A DNA stretch of 64,000 bases from Druceiella hillmani (GCA_039881145.1 JAYKKI010000074.1:10419501-10483500), one strand, 5' to 3'; numbered from the stretch's first letter, positions 35,632-49,739 are shown. The notes: generated by a model not told the origin, from the letters alone. A program made the numbers and translations.

Positions 35632-36939
35632 TTAACCCATCTTTACCCAACGTTGCGCTAGCGTAACATTTCAAATGTGATTTTTTTTGTTTTAAAATAA
35701 CTAATTAATTCTATGAAATGTAAGCCAGTCTCGAGAAGTAGAACTAAAAAATAGATTTAAATTTTTTTCAATGGTTTTTTAAATACAAATACATAGTAGT
35801 TTTATTTTTTCAAAACTGTTAATTGAGTCATCTCAAGATCGACAGATTCATCCAATCATAAAAAATATAAATTGAAATAAAGCTATACTTTTTACACTGC
35901 ATAAAGCTTAAGCAATATCTTATTTATGATATAAGCCCTTTTGCTGGATAAAACTAGTTACACTTGTTTATCTTAGACTTCCAGGAAATGTTGCGTATGC
36001 GCAACGTTGGGAGAAATAATAGTGGTTATTGTTACACTGCTTGCCATTGAAGTTTGAAATTTATTGTAAACAATGGGTTCTCGGTATTCAAAGAGTACAA
36101 GCACTTTTGTTTTATTAGTTAGTCAGTTATAGAACGTGAAGCTAACAGTGTCGCATAGTAATTTTTAGAAAAGAATATTTTTAGTCCATCAGTTAGATTA
36201 CTAAAAATATTGTAGGTATACGTATTTTTCTTTTGACCGGCAAACAAAAAGTGACGTCAAAAAACGATAAGTGAGTGTATACAAATCAGTAAATAATAAG
36301 TTAAAATATTATGGCCTGGCAACAAGTACTATCTTCTCAAGAAATTATGAATATATTAGAAGAAGAAGAGGATCAATATATAAATATCAATTTGATAGAC
36401 AGTGTATTGGTAAAATCGTGGAAAATTTACAATATGGCCAATGAGCGATCTTTGAATCAATTGGAATTCAAATCTTACGTTGCTGTAAGTTTGATGAAAA
36501 CCAAAGAAGCCCAACTTGCAGATTTTGGGTAATTCAAATATAAATCTAGGAAGACCATCCAAAAACGCGTTACCTTCCAATATTCGCTTCGATAATATTG
36601 GTCATGTCATAGAAGAGCACGAAAGTAAACGTCGAAGAAGCTGTCGACAGTGTAGAAGTACAACAATTCATATGTGTAAAAAATATCAAGTACGTCTTCA
36701 TGCTGATTGTTTTAAAATATTTCACTCACGCTAATACTCTAGCGTTGTTAGACTTGCCTGTAAAATTGAAGTTCAGTAATCCCAACGTTCCTTAGACGCA
36801 ACATTTTGCGGAATGTAAAATAATTAATCAATATTTTTTTTTACTATAATTTGCTCTTTTTGGATGTATTTATAAACGTAATAAACAATTAAACCAATAA
36901 ATATGTCTTTATTTTTACCCTTGGGAATTAATGGGTTAA
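35632..36939 (+). mobile_element. Internally deleted piggyBac-type element
   Basis: TTAA at 35632-35635 and 36936-36939 bound a 1308 bp element. The ends are inverted repeats: TTAACCCATCTTTACCCAA on the left and TTAACCCATTAATTCCCAA read from the right. Inside are three copies of a 26-27 bp subterminal repeat: 35646-35672 (plus, CCCAACGTTGCGCTAGCGTA then ACATTTC), 35985-36011 (minus) and 36781-36806 (plus). Only the two ends of the transposase gene remain. Clean ends and little damage suggest a relatively young insertion. Its terminal and subterminal sequences differ from those of the 6169-8558 element, so it is a separate family. Confidence 0.9.
36311..36734 (+). pseudogene. piggyBac transposase remnant, internal deletion
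   Basis: A frame from ATG 36311 begins with an acidic N-terminus (MAWQQVLSSQEIMNILEEEE) and jumps to sequence typical of the region before the C-terminal domain (NERSLNQLEFKSYVAVSLMK). The catalytic DDD core is missing. The first frame stops at 36530-36532. A +1 shift leads into a frame that carries GRPSKNALPSNIRFD and then a Cys-rich domain, RRSCRQCRSTTIHMCKKY, ending HADCFKIFH. This Cys/His domain normally binds the subterminal repeats of the transposon, so the remnant keeps the DNA-binding tail but no catalysis. Confidence 0.8.
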
Positions 36940-38425
36940 GAACAAATTATGGATAAAAAAATTATTAACGAAATCAATGTAAATCAACCCTATTTCATTC
37001 TGTTTTATATTCGATTATTCCTTGTACAAAATACTGACTAAACTATTCTATTTCCTTAAGTATTTCTAATTTGCCACATAAATGCTTTTCTAGATAATAC
37101 ATAGCATGCATATTTACTTTGTTCATTTTATGGATACATTAAGTAATTTATAATTAAATTTATTATTATTTATTACAATTTAATTAATGTCATAATGGTC
37201 ATCTCATTAATAAAAAACGTTCATTGCCCGTAACAAGAATTTCGGAAAAAATAATTTATAGAGGTTTACAATTAAAAAAAAATCATAAATAAACTTTACA
37301 ATACGAGGAAAACTCATATTACAAGAGCTCACATTCAAAGAAATATAACTACTTCGTAATGCAAAATTGTTATTTGTTTATCGACATTACTTTACAAGAA
37401 CATTGGCGTTAATAACACACCAATTAGTCGTTTGAATTTATCATCAAACATTTGGTATATTTTCTAAAAAATCACGCTTTGTATGTTTTAAGTTTAAGGC
37501 AGTTAAATACAAAACAAAACTAGTTACTATTTTTTATTAAAAATACTAAGTAAACATTTTGAAAGATTTACGCTATTTGCAAAAATATATTCAACATAAA
37601 AAATTAACCTGGTATCGGGACAAGCAAAAAGCTTTGTAAAGGTTAATAATCATATCTCTTTAGTTGCTTATATCTAATAAAATGGTAGGCATAAGTTAAT
37701 TGAAATAATTACGATTCAAAATTTAGAGAAGTTGGACATCATTTTGAAGCTTAATATTTGCCAAACAAGGTTTAAAAATAAGAAGTGATAAATGAAATTT
37801 AAAACTAATTTTGAAAGACCTCTCTAACTATATCCCACAGAAATGATGCGCCAAATTTTTTTCATCATCACGTCTTAACAAAGATCTCAAACAATACTGA
37901 AAAAAAAAGATTTTTTGATTTAAATTTAATTTATATCTGTTTCTGAAGCATTTACTTGGAAATTTCATTTACGTTGAGCAAAAAGTATAAAAGTTACGAG
38001 GGTATGACTTTACGACGGACGAACTCAAAGACGATTCCAAATTATGAATGTTACTTGTTTATCTATGAAATCCTGGTGATGCGGGCCAATATTGCTGATT
38101 TCTTCCACAAATTAGATTTCCAACAATATGGGAAATTCTTATATTTAAATTAAAGGGACAAAGGATAATTTTGATAGAATATTGTATATTGTGTCCCTAT
38201 CCCGTAAATTATAAGCGGTATTATATATGTAACTATGTATGACTTTTTAGCTGCTTATCAAGTTCAATTGTCTGTAATTAAAAAAAATCGTTATAAATGT
38301 TTTATTATCTAATATACAAAACTTTGCATGGAATTTTATTTGCATTGAAAGTAACAGTAAGTATTTCAGTTTCAATCGACTAAAATTGGGTGTATGATAG
38401 TATTCTAATCTAAATATTGACCAAA
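36940..38425. other. AT-rich non-coding stretch
   Basis: No element is seen. The 65-codon frame at 37956-38153 shows no domain. Confidence 0.5.
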
Positions 38426-38530
38426 AAACACACACACACACCCACACGCATGCACGCACGCCCGCACGCACGCACGAGTGCACGCGCACTCGCACGCGCG
38501 CACACACACCCACATATACATATATATGTG
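38426..38530. repeat. GC-rich alternating CA/CG microsatellite
   Basis: (AC)n, then GCACGCACGC and GCACGCGCAC-type repeats, then (AC)n, ACATATACATATATATG. Alternating purine-pyrimidine DNA over about 100 bases favours Z-DNA. The ORFs on both strands are repeat translations. Confidence 0.9.
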
Positions 38531-39106
38531 TATTTGTATATTGACAATGATGTTGATATAAACAGACTTGGTTGGAAAATAGTTCAAGTAAATAAAAAAA
38601 CAATTACTGCAATATTCTCAACATAAATTCTGATATTTGAATTAATTATAAGATTAATTTGTGATAAACGGAATATCTACAGTACCTATATTTTTTCTAA
38701 GAATTTATTTCGTTTATGCTTTGTGTTTTGATCTTCTGTTTTACATTGAGTCGCATCTATGAGTTTATATTTTTTTCTGTTATATTGTTTTCCAAGAAAA
38801 GCTTACCATTTGTGAACAATATTGTAATCTAGATGTAAATAAATAAATTTAAATATAATTTTGAATCTCAGTTAAAAGTCAAGGAATTAAGTTATTCATA
38901 ATGGTTCAGAAATATTAATAATTCGTATCTAATATGTTGTTTTTGTCAATAATTGCATCTGAATTTAAATTAAACTAAGAAATAAAAAAAATTAAATTTT
39001 AATGTTTAACGCCAATTAAAAAAATTAAATCAGAAATGCATTATTTCTGATAATTAAATAAAACTACGTGATGTAGTATTATTTCTTTTTAATATTTTAT
39101 TTTTTT

Positions 39107-39190
39107 TATATACTTATATTTATATGTGTATTTGGGCTGAAACGTTCGTAATTGTTTCAGCCCAAATACACATATAAATATAAGTATATA
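39107..39190. repeat. Perfect 37 bp hairpin, 10-base loop
   Basis: Arms 39107-39143 and 39154-39190 are exact reverse complements; the loop is GTTCGTAATT and the stem top is GGGCTGAAAC/GTTTCAGCCC. It lies inside the CATCACGTAGT family element. Confidence 0.9.
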
Positions 39191-39611
39191 GAAAAAATTT
39201 AAAAAATACTTATTTTCTATAAGTAAATAAATAGATAAATAAATAAATATATGAATAAATAAAACGGGAAATATGTAGAATTAGTGGTATAACCTTGCCC
39301 AAACTCAGATACCCTTGCTTTTGTATAAATATATTACTGAGAATAACTTCCATTTAATTTTGTTACATACACCGGAATATTTGCATTGTACAATCTCATA
39401 GAATAACGTCAAATAAATTTATTACCATCACTAAAATACTTGGATATCGTATAACTCTCGGAAATATAATAAAACCTACACCGCTTCCCTACAATAAACT
39501 CACTAGCATAGGTAGTGGGAAAACCCACACAAACCCGACTTCCGCTATTGTGTTTGAAACATATAAATGCTGTTGGATGTTCCTAACAGTTAATCTTTGC
39601 TAATAGCCTAC

Positions 39612-39644
39612 CTGAAGATGTTGTAATACAACGAAACCTAGGTA
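39612..39644 (+). ncRNA. Hammerhead-like ribozyme motif (tentative)
   Basis: CTGAAGA (fits the hammerhead box CUGANGA) is followed by T, a four-pair stem GTTG/CAAC with loop TAATA, then GAAA. A possible stem III is ACC-TA-GGT, followed by A as the cleavage base. Against it: an extra T before stem II, a very short stem III, and no obvious stem I pairing between the flanks. Penelope-like elements are known to carry minimal hammerheads, which makes the match worth keeping. Confidence 0.3.
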
Positions 39645-39760
39645 CGACTTAACGAACTTAAAGAAAGTAGAAATAATACTACATCACGTAGTTTTATTTA
39701 ATTATAGATAATGAATTTCTACAAAATTAACGCCAAATATATTCAACAATGCATTTCTTG

Positions 39761-41452
<1,692 letters not shown>

Positions 41453-44400
41453 TGCCCCGAAGATGTATTCAATTTCGGAATGTTTTTATACGGATATGAG
41501 AATACCACTTGATTCTCATTAGTATTTCAAACAGCGACCTTACCTGCTTCTGTAAATTTTTGAAAATTTGTTCGAAATCACAAATTTGTATAGCTATTGG
41601 AAAAGATAATAATTTTTGCTGCTTAGAGATAACAAATTTAAATTTATAATTTAAATACCTGATATTTCCATTAGGAACTTATGTAAGTCTCGTGGAAGAC
41701 CTGGCTCGAATTTAAAGCGTGACGAAGCAGGGTAAGCAAGACACTACCTGTATTTAATGTAGTCTGGTTTATCTCCAATCGTTTTATAGAAGCACACTTG
41801 TGTCAAATATGTTCTTCAACGCTTAAAAATACATATGTCACCGCTACCTTTTATATATTGGAGCTACACTTGTGCTAATTTTATAAGTGGTCTACTCCCG
41901 GGATTATTTAAATTTGAGTACGCTCTAAGAGTACAAGTAATATTGGATTTGACTTTTAGGTCTGGTTGGGAAATCAATTTGAAAATTTAGTAAATCTATT
42001 TATTTCTCTATTAAGCTGGCCATTTAATTTCGACATAAAATAACAGGGACATTGGAAAGTGATAAATATCTCAGAAAAGTTTGGAGTTAAATGTTAATTT
42101 ATTTAAATGATATTCTGTAAATGGCAAGTTAGAGAGGAAGAGAAATAATTGGCGTCGTAAGAGTTTTAAGCAATGTTTTTAAATTTGGCAAATTTTTAGT
42201 TCAAATTAGAAACGAAACTCTAATAAAATCTTATGTATTGAAATATCATATGCCTCTATATGCTATGCTCGAGCAGGATCTCAGGTCGATATGAATATAT
42301 AGCGGAAAATTGAAGGAGATCGTGACGATTTAGCTATTAAAGTTCAGTTTAAAAAAATTTATTAGGCGACAAACGACACGAAAAAGTTGCATATTTAACC
42401 AATATGATTTTAAGGCATTTTTAAAGATGAGTTGCCAAAATAATACTAAGTAAACTTCACTTAAAATTTAATAAACAGTGAGAAGAAAAGAAATAATTGG
42501 TGAAGGTGAATAGAAATGCGTGCTATCATCTTGCAAAGCCTTTAATATCGCTTAATTCCCTATAACTTATTACGGAAATTTAAAGAATGAAACTAAAGTA
42601 ACTCTTTATTAAAACATGGTTTGTGTACACAATTATTAATTATGTTCAATATAAAGTTTAAGAATATTGGCTTTTTTATTTTTTAGATGATCTGATAAAT
42701 AGCAAAAATTTCAACTACATAAATTGATACTATATCAAATTTTATATTTGTTACATATTGTTAAATAAAAGTTAACCGTTTTGCTGTAGCTATTTTTCTA
42801 TTGTCATTGTTGCTGACAAATTATCTCATTTCAAAAATTTTCATATATTTTGAATAATAATGAAATCTAGTTGGTTATAATATAGAAATAAATTATTAAC
42901 TTTCCAAACAAATAACTGAAAAGAACGTTGCACATGTAAATGTAGTCAAACGTAAAATAAAGATAGCTAAAAACATTTATTTTACATTTTTGTGGATAAA
43001 TACAATAACAGCTATGATATGTGTAATACTTTAAGTTTTCATTTGACTTAATATTATCAATTTACTACTTTATTTTACATTTAAATTTTAATGTTTATTC
43101 ATCTCTCAGACAAAATATTTAAATATATAATTAAGTTTAATAATACTCCAAGTATGCCCTATATTATTTACGCATTGTGTGCGCAGGCGCTCTGTACACT
43201 GCCGTGGTTTTAATTTAAGGGAGAATACGCAATGGTCACAAATCTTTCATGTTTTATTTGTGACATGCTTACCAATATTTTTTTTATTTAAAGTTTATTT
43301 TTATTTGTTTTTGAGGCAGTTATTATTATTAAGTTGATATAATTACCTGATCTATTGATATACATTATATATTTAGCTATATTAATCTATCACCATTAAT
43401 TATGTAATCAATTTCCATTCACTTTTTCCTCAATCTCCCTTCATTCCTTTTCGTCCGATTTCTTTCCTGAGTACACAATTTTTGACACGTCTCGTAATTC
43501 TTATATGCATAATATGTTTCAGTCTGTCACTTTAATGTCCAGCGTATTTTATATCGTTATTCAGATTTAATTAATAATTTCGAAAATGTTAAACATCACG
43601 CTTGTCTTGTTACTGCAAACCATACTTAGTTATACTTAGTTACTGACAACTACTTTTCAAACTATGTTGACACTTCGTGCCATATATATAATTTTAGCTT
43701 GATTAACGTTTCGTATTTTAGTGATTTCGAAATTATAGTTGACTATTAATCACCTTCATATCTCCATGCCACATTATGTGTGATTTCATTATATGCACAA
43801 GCATAATACTAAAAGCAGTTGAATATCGCTAAACTGACAACGTTACCATTCTTCCATCCTTCAAGAGTTTTCACGTTGATAATTATCATTCTCGTCTAGA
43901 TCTCTTCCCGACGATATTTTACTGAAAGATTTAATGAGGATGAAAGAGGATGATTTAACTCATAAGATAATCATAAGGGTATTTCTTTAAATAACTGTAT
44001 CACCAACTCCTTCGACGTGCTCCCATAAAGCTAATTAAAATTATGGATAGAGATGCTAGGTGCCTAAATGATCTAATCAGGAAATCATAGTCAAATGTGA
44101 TGGCATTAAATCGAGATATATGATAAAATTCAATTCGAACTGAAGAGAGAATTTTAGAGTGGTTAAGAATAAGTGTTCACATAGACAATAAGTGTTCACA
44201 TAGAAATTATATTATACCTATTTTGTACGATATTGATGTAAGAAATACTTATATTAGTTTTTCAAGTCGCATATAGGGTTGTACAACTGGTACAAGTTTT
44301 ATCTGATTCTATAAAAGCTTATGGTATGGCAAAACTTATCGTAACCATGAATTGTATTTTATGCAGTAGATAATATGAAGAAGGCAATTGTTCATTTTCT

Positions 44401-45822
44401 GTTATAATTAATTTTTTTGTGTTAATATATTTTTTACCAATACCGTAGAGCAGATACTCATGGCGAGTACGAATACACATTAATAAAGCTATGCTTCATT
44501 CTGTCGATGAGATCAATGTCTAATTAGTTCAATCCAGTGTTGCAAAAATAAATCCGTGTGAGATGTCAAAGGCGTCTTTAATTCACAAAGAGCGAACATG
44601 TATCACTGCATGTCGATAATTAATTGAATGTGATAAGCGTTCAATTAGTTTATGTGTATATTTGTGTGTGAATGCATACCAGTAAACACAAGTATTTTTA
44701 CATAGATATAAATATATTCATAGAATGTAAATTTTAGGGTTGTGGTCAATTCAATTAAGGAAATTGGGGTTGAGTGTCACGTTAGCTTGATTAATAAAGA
44801 TAAAGAGGCTCCTTATTATAGAATATAAATATTATATGCAAAGCTTTATTTTAAGATTTTCTATTATCCTTTATTTTAAAAATTGCGAAGATCACTTTAC
44901 TATACACTAACGATGTTAGCGGAACGTATATCGTCAGTTCAGACTTTATAGTGACATACGACATATAAATTGTTTTTATAAACTTTTTTCACATTTGCCC
45001 ATTTTTTTCAAGATATTTTGAACGTTTTACAATTTTATTTAAATTAAATAAAAATATTTGATATTACTCGCAATCACGAAAACATTCTCGTTCTAGAAAA
45101 CACTTTCATTAGCCATTTTGAGACCTAGCTCAAGTTCATATATAAATTTTTTTAGACTCAACAAATTTTTTATGTTTTAATTTGGCCAGTTTTTGTTCTT
45201 ATCATAGGTTTTCCTCCATCTTAGAAACTTAAATATCTTTTAGAGGTAATATTTAACTTCTGAATGTCGAAATTCATTTTAACCGGCTTTTTATTGGGAA
45301 TTGGTTTAGTTACTTAATAATTTAACTTATTTGTCAACTGTAATTTATATTACATCGTGGTGGACTTACTAATACACGAGCAATTTCTTCCCGCCAACCA
45401 TAACAACATAATATGATTTGAAAAATTTGTTGGTACACTAAAGGATTTTATAATATAAAAGATTAATCCTTAAAACAAGTCGAAAACAAATGAACTATTA
45501 CACAAACTAGGACGAAAAGAAGAAAAAACAAAGGTACAAAAGGAAGGCTTTCACTCGATCGTTAAAACATTAATTTAAATGATGTTCCTGCTGTCAGGGC
45601 CCAGATGATTCCAAAGTTTTGCTTTCTGAACAGAAATTTGAAAACCACCTAACTTGTTGAAATATTCTTCACTAAAATCAGGATAGCACATCTGCATAAT
45701 CAATTAACTACCAGATGTAAAGTCAGTTCACTCACAATACTTATTTGCCGACGCACGTAAAGATATCAGCTAAACCGCTCAAGTGGATATTGAGATATAT
45801 AAAAATATTTCGAACCAGCTAA
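41453..45822. other. Long AT-rich non-coding stretch
   Basis: Only a short tandem AAGTGTTCACATAGA pair near 44170-44203 was noticed. No gene or element is recognised. Confidence 0.5.
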
Positions 45823-46251
45823 AAGAACATCGAAGTGGACGAGGTTGAATGTATGACTGAAATGAGGAAGCACAAGGATGGTGATTGGTATATTATTCAC
45901 AGCCAAGCGAATAACATCCGCGATCTTAAAAAGCGCAGTACGGAGCTATGGCCGGACCTATAATATCTATAATTGATTTAAGAGCATTCATATTTAAACC
46001 ATAAATTTTTATGGATTTCAATATGATCGCAAGAAGATTTAAATCAGACAATTTAAGTTTTGCGATGGATTCATGAATATCCATTAGCAGGAACTAGTAT
46101 TCAGTAGAGAGAAATAAAGAGAATGTCTTGTTCATAATTGCAGACTAACCAGCCTGGTTGAGTCAATAGGTGGTTTCGAAAAATAAGAATTCTATTGACC
46201 GAGATCCAGTTGTTAGCTCTCCGAATTAGTAAAGGATCTTCCGATACCTAG
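45823..46251 (+). pseudogene. jerky/Tigger (pogo-type) transposase N-terminal relic
   Basis: One frame, broken by stops, carries two expected DNA-binding segments in order. At 45823-45963 NIEVDEVECMTEMRKHKDGD, then YIIHSQANNIRDLKKRSTEL, resembles a psq-type helix-turn-helix (xxQTVxDIKKxSxxL). At 46033-46245 EDLNQTI-stop-VLRWIHEYPL, AGTSIQ, then LQTNQPG-stop-VNRWFRKIRI resembles the CENP-B/Tc5-type domain (WxxExRxxGxPISGxxIQ ... FxASxGWLxRFxxR). Both lie in the same frame 210 bases apart. The DDE domain is absent. Similarity was judged by eye. Confidence 0.5.
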
Positions 46252-47059
46252 AGGACCTAGAAACTTTCAAAGATCATTATGAGTATAATGGAGTGGAAAT
46301 GTAATTTTTTTTACTATTTCTACTATAATATGTATGTATTGTTTTCCAATGCATATGAACTTTTGAGCAATGAACAAATTTCAAAAAGACAATCATCTCC
46401 AAAATTACGCTTAGCGACGTATTGTAGGTAATACATTTATATAATATATCAGTGTGCGCTAATTTAAATCGATATAGATTTTTTGTTAGTATCTGATTTC
46501 AACACTTAGTTTAACGATATAGACCGGAGGGGACAAATTTTTTAAGAGGATTAAAACATATCATAATTTGTGTTTTGATTTTTTCAATACGTGCGTTATA
46601 CATGCTTGACGTATTTCTTAGGAAATAACTTTAACATTAAAGGACTTGTGTACATAACGCTTATTTTTACACCATTGATCGTCCATTAACTTGTAAACGA
46701 AAACGGTATGACGTGTTACATGTCGCAATTCATAATTCTTGATTATATTTATTATTGGATAACTATCAGAACAGAAGCACGTTGATTTGCAAAATGATTG
46801 TTTTCTACAGACAAGTTTCCGTTCTTCTCTTTTGTCCCTAGCCGTCATTTTGTGCGAATTGTTTTTGATTTCTTGGCCTTACTACTGGATCCCATTGTGT
46901 TTAAGATTTATATTTTGAACTTTTTTACAATTGCTATAAAATATAAAGGACGACGATAAATTAAATCAGCAATAAAAGGACGACGGACGCGTGCACATTT
47001 GCCTTAGCCAACGATTTTTTAAATTTTCTGACAAAAATCTGGTTCAACTTACAACGTAT

Positions 47060-47064
<5 letters not shown>
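46252..47064. other. AT-rich stretch, one weak minus-strand frame
   Basis: A 76-codon minus frame (46848-46618) is preceded by a short Lys-rich frame starting MGSSSKAKKSKTIRTK near 46895. This could be another decayed transposase N-terminus, but no motif confirms it. Confidence 0.3.

Positions 47065-47143
<79 letters not shown>
47065..47143. repeat. (TA)n microsatellite
   Basis: A TA run of about 79 bases with one TTTA interruption. Confidence 0.95.
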
Positions 47144-47145
<2 letters not shown>

Positions 47146-48268
47146 TAAATATTTAATGTAAACCGAAGTGTGAATGTCGTGACGATGACAGAGCGGTCAC
47201 GACGGTCGCTGGACGAGCTTTCCACAATTCTAATAGATCTAGGCAAATTTCCCAACAGATACGTTTTAAAATAAACCTGGACAATACAATGATCATACCT
47301 AATATTAAAAAGGTCATAATGAATAAAAACTACGACATTTAGACGCATCATAATAGTTTTCGTATTATTTTTGAGTAGGCTTCCAAAAATCCTGATTTTT
47401 CGCAATTTTGGGTCTAGTAGTTTTGGAAATAAGAGGGAAGGGAACATATTTCTTAGTATAATTCCAGTATATATCTGAAGATTTACTACGCAAAATTATG
47501 AAAAAAAAAATATTTTTGAAACCCTTTTAATACCGTATGGTATGGTATTTGATATTTTTTTCGAGTACTTAATTTTTCATCTTATAAGGTATTGAGATAT
47601 GCACGGGTTAATGTGCTTTTTGAGTACGCTAAAATTTAAGGTTTCAAAGTCGAACAGGAGAACACGTGAGTGATCTTTCAGAGTTTCGTTTTTGCTTTTG
47701 CTCTACGAACCCCTGTTAACATTATTTATAAAGAAACCTAATACATAGAAATAAACAATTATTTAATTCTATTAATTTTGCATGTTTCTCTTATTATTAT
47801 TTTCAAGGAAATAAAAAGACGAAGCTTTCCTTTATTTAACGAGTTATTGCAATGACATCTCATAAACTATAGAAGCAAATAAATAATTTTATTAAAGATG
47901 TTCTCTCATTACACTAAGGGAACTTTTTTCATTATTAATTTTTAATCTTGAAGAAAATCAATTAGTAATATGAACAAATTTGAAGTTTATGAGGACTCGA
48001 AACCTCTGATCAACATGCTCAAACCATATTGAAGTTTAACAAATTTTTTTTTCAACTTACGTAAATTAGACTTAAGATGCGGTTAAATATACTCGATATT
48101 AAAGAAACAACAAAAAATTATCCTAAATATTTACATATAATTATAAATCACCTTCAAAATATCTTATCGTCGTTGTAAAATTACTTTGACAAATATTGAA
48201 CGGCCTCTTCGAACTACCAATTTCAAATTCATGAATTTCAAATTAGGAAAAATTAAATAAATTATTGA
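47144..48268. other. AT-rich non-coding stretch
   Basis: The minus frame 47109-47447 begins in the microsatellite and has no domain. Nothing else is seen. Confidence 0.5.
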
Positions 48269-48463
48269 GATTCAAGATCGCAATACGTATTCAAATTAGT
48301 CAATATCATATCGACTTCGGTGTCAATTGAAGTAAACAACACGAGTTCGAGGAAAACAAGGAAACCTCATCAAAATAATAACCAAGCTGTATCCCTGATA
48401 GAAAAAGAAACAGAGACACGTGTAGCATTTTTTCTCCTCAAATTCAGCAAATGTAAAGAATAA
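48269..48463 (+). CDS. Coding-like open segment, unidentified
   Basis: An open frame of 64 codons, bounded by TGA and TAA, includes VSIEVNNTSSRKTRKPHQNN and then NQAVSLIEKETETR. The Ser/Thr/Asn/Lys-rich, hydrophilic composition and balanced codons differ from neighbouring chance frames. The final VAFFLLKF part looks like intron read-through. A TTAG acceptor lies near 48299. No family is recognised. It sits 1.4 kb upstream of a similar segment on the same strand. Confidence 0.25.
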   Translation, partial: DSRSQYVFKLVNIISTSVSIEVNNTSSRKTRKPHQNNNQAVSLIEKETETRVAFFLLKFSKCKE

Positions 48464-49669
48464 CAATATATGGAAAATAAACTCATATTTAGCACGTAAA
48501 GTAAATTTGTTTGTATTAACAACACAATGGTGCTATTGTTGAATAAAAATGTTGGACGTCGAAATGTAAAATTTATATTATTAAGATGATGATTGATACA
48601 TTATATCATATATATCTCTTCTTAGTATAAAAACCCAATGTATTAAAAAATTAAATAAAACGCCTTCAATAAGCATTAAATCTGTAGTTTCCAAAAATCT
48701 CATCAAGCGTTCGTTTATTATTTTGAACACCTGTTGACCTACATATTTGATACTTAGGAACAGTCGATTATGGTAAATAATATAGAAAGAAAACATGACT
48801 GAGACTAATGAATTGAAACCAAATTCTGTAACTATTGAGCTTCAGAATGTCTCTTTATATTTCTATTGACCAAGCATAAAGTAAATAAATTCCAAAACAA
48901 TTAGTATAGAGTAATTTATTCCCAACACGAGGGAATTTACAGCACAGCAACAGGAAATTCTGGATACATGCATTTTATTTAGAGTAATTTATTTGTAAGG
49001 TACCTAAATATATTTAAGAAAAATGGTTTATCCAAAAAATCCAAAAAAAAAAACTGTTGCTAGAGATAAGATCAAAGTTAACACTCAAAAATTTTTAATC
49101 TAAATTTTGGTGTGGTCAATTTAAGGAATCTAATTTTTTTATTTCATATATCGCATGGAGTATCAATTGAAAGAGAAAATTAGAAGAAGATTACAATTTT
49201 TCTTTTAGCTTTTTGTGAGGCCTTTCCAAAAATATTGTTGAAAATGTGAATAATATATATTATTCTGCATATATATTTCAATAATTAATGTTTGAAAATA
49301 GTTACATGAAACTTTAAACTCGCATATGTTTCAATTCCTAATATTCAAAAATAATTGTGTCAAAATTTTACGGACTTTAAATTAAACATTCTAAAAGTTT
49401 TTTAAAATTTAATGCACAGTTTGGTGTGTTGTTTTGAAAGGGCTCATTCATTGAACTGCCACACATCGTCAGAAAATTATAACGATGGTTCTATACTGTT
49501 TTGAGATGTATATGTCTCCCCTACTTAACCACATATTGTACTTTTGTATATTTATTGGGCTCGGAAGATTGTATTAGTGATGAATTGTGATAAATAAAAT
49601 GAATTCACATAGAAAGTAGTTTGAAATCCTCGATGCGCAATCCAGACTCATGACTTCTACCTATGTTTC
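48464..49669. other. AT-rich non-coding stretch
   Basis: Nothing is recognised; the 71-codon minus frame at 48581-48796 is unsupported. Confidence 0.5.
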
Positions 49670-49739
49670 TTTAAAGTTTCGGTAAGAATTTAGTTTTACC
49701 AATGAAATGGTAAAACTAAATTCTTACCGAAACTTTAAA
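49670..49739. repeat. Perfect 31 bp hairpin, eight-base loop
   Basis: Arms 49670-49700 and 49709-49739 are exact reverse complements around AATGAAAT. The stem contains GGTAAGAATTTAGTTTTACC. Perfect pairing implies a recent origin or active maintenance. Confidence 0.9.

Larger units (their letters stand above)
39000..39760. mobile_element. CATCACGTAGT family element with inverted ends
   Basis: An inverted copy (39008-39086, with ACTACGTGATGTAGTATTAT) and a direct copy (39668-39750, with ATAATACTACATCACGTAGT) of the same end sequence bracket about 0.6 kb. The interior holds a perfect 37 bp hairpin (39107-39143 with 39154-39190) and a hammerhead-like motif (39612-39637). Inverted partial copies are reported for Penelope-like elements, but no reverse transcriptase or GIY-YIG sequence is present, so the class is inferred. 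Confidence 0.6.

Noticed and set aside
38247..38626. Cys/Val/Arg- or His/Ala/Arg-rich ORFs on both strands
   Set aside because: They are translations of the CA/CG microsatellite and lie opposite each other.
46618..46848. 76-codon minus-strand ORF with several Cys/His residues
   Set aside because: The Cys/His spacing fits no zinc-finger pattern I recognise, and the upstream Lys-rich frame is interrupted.
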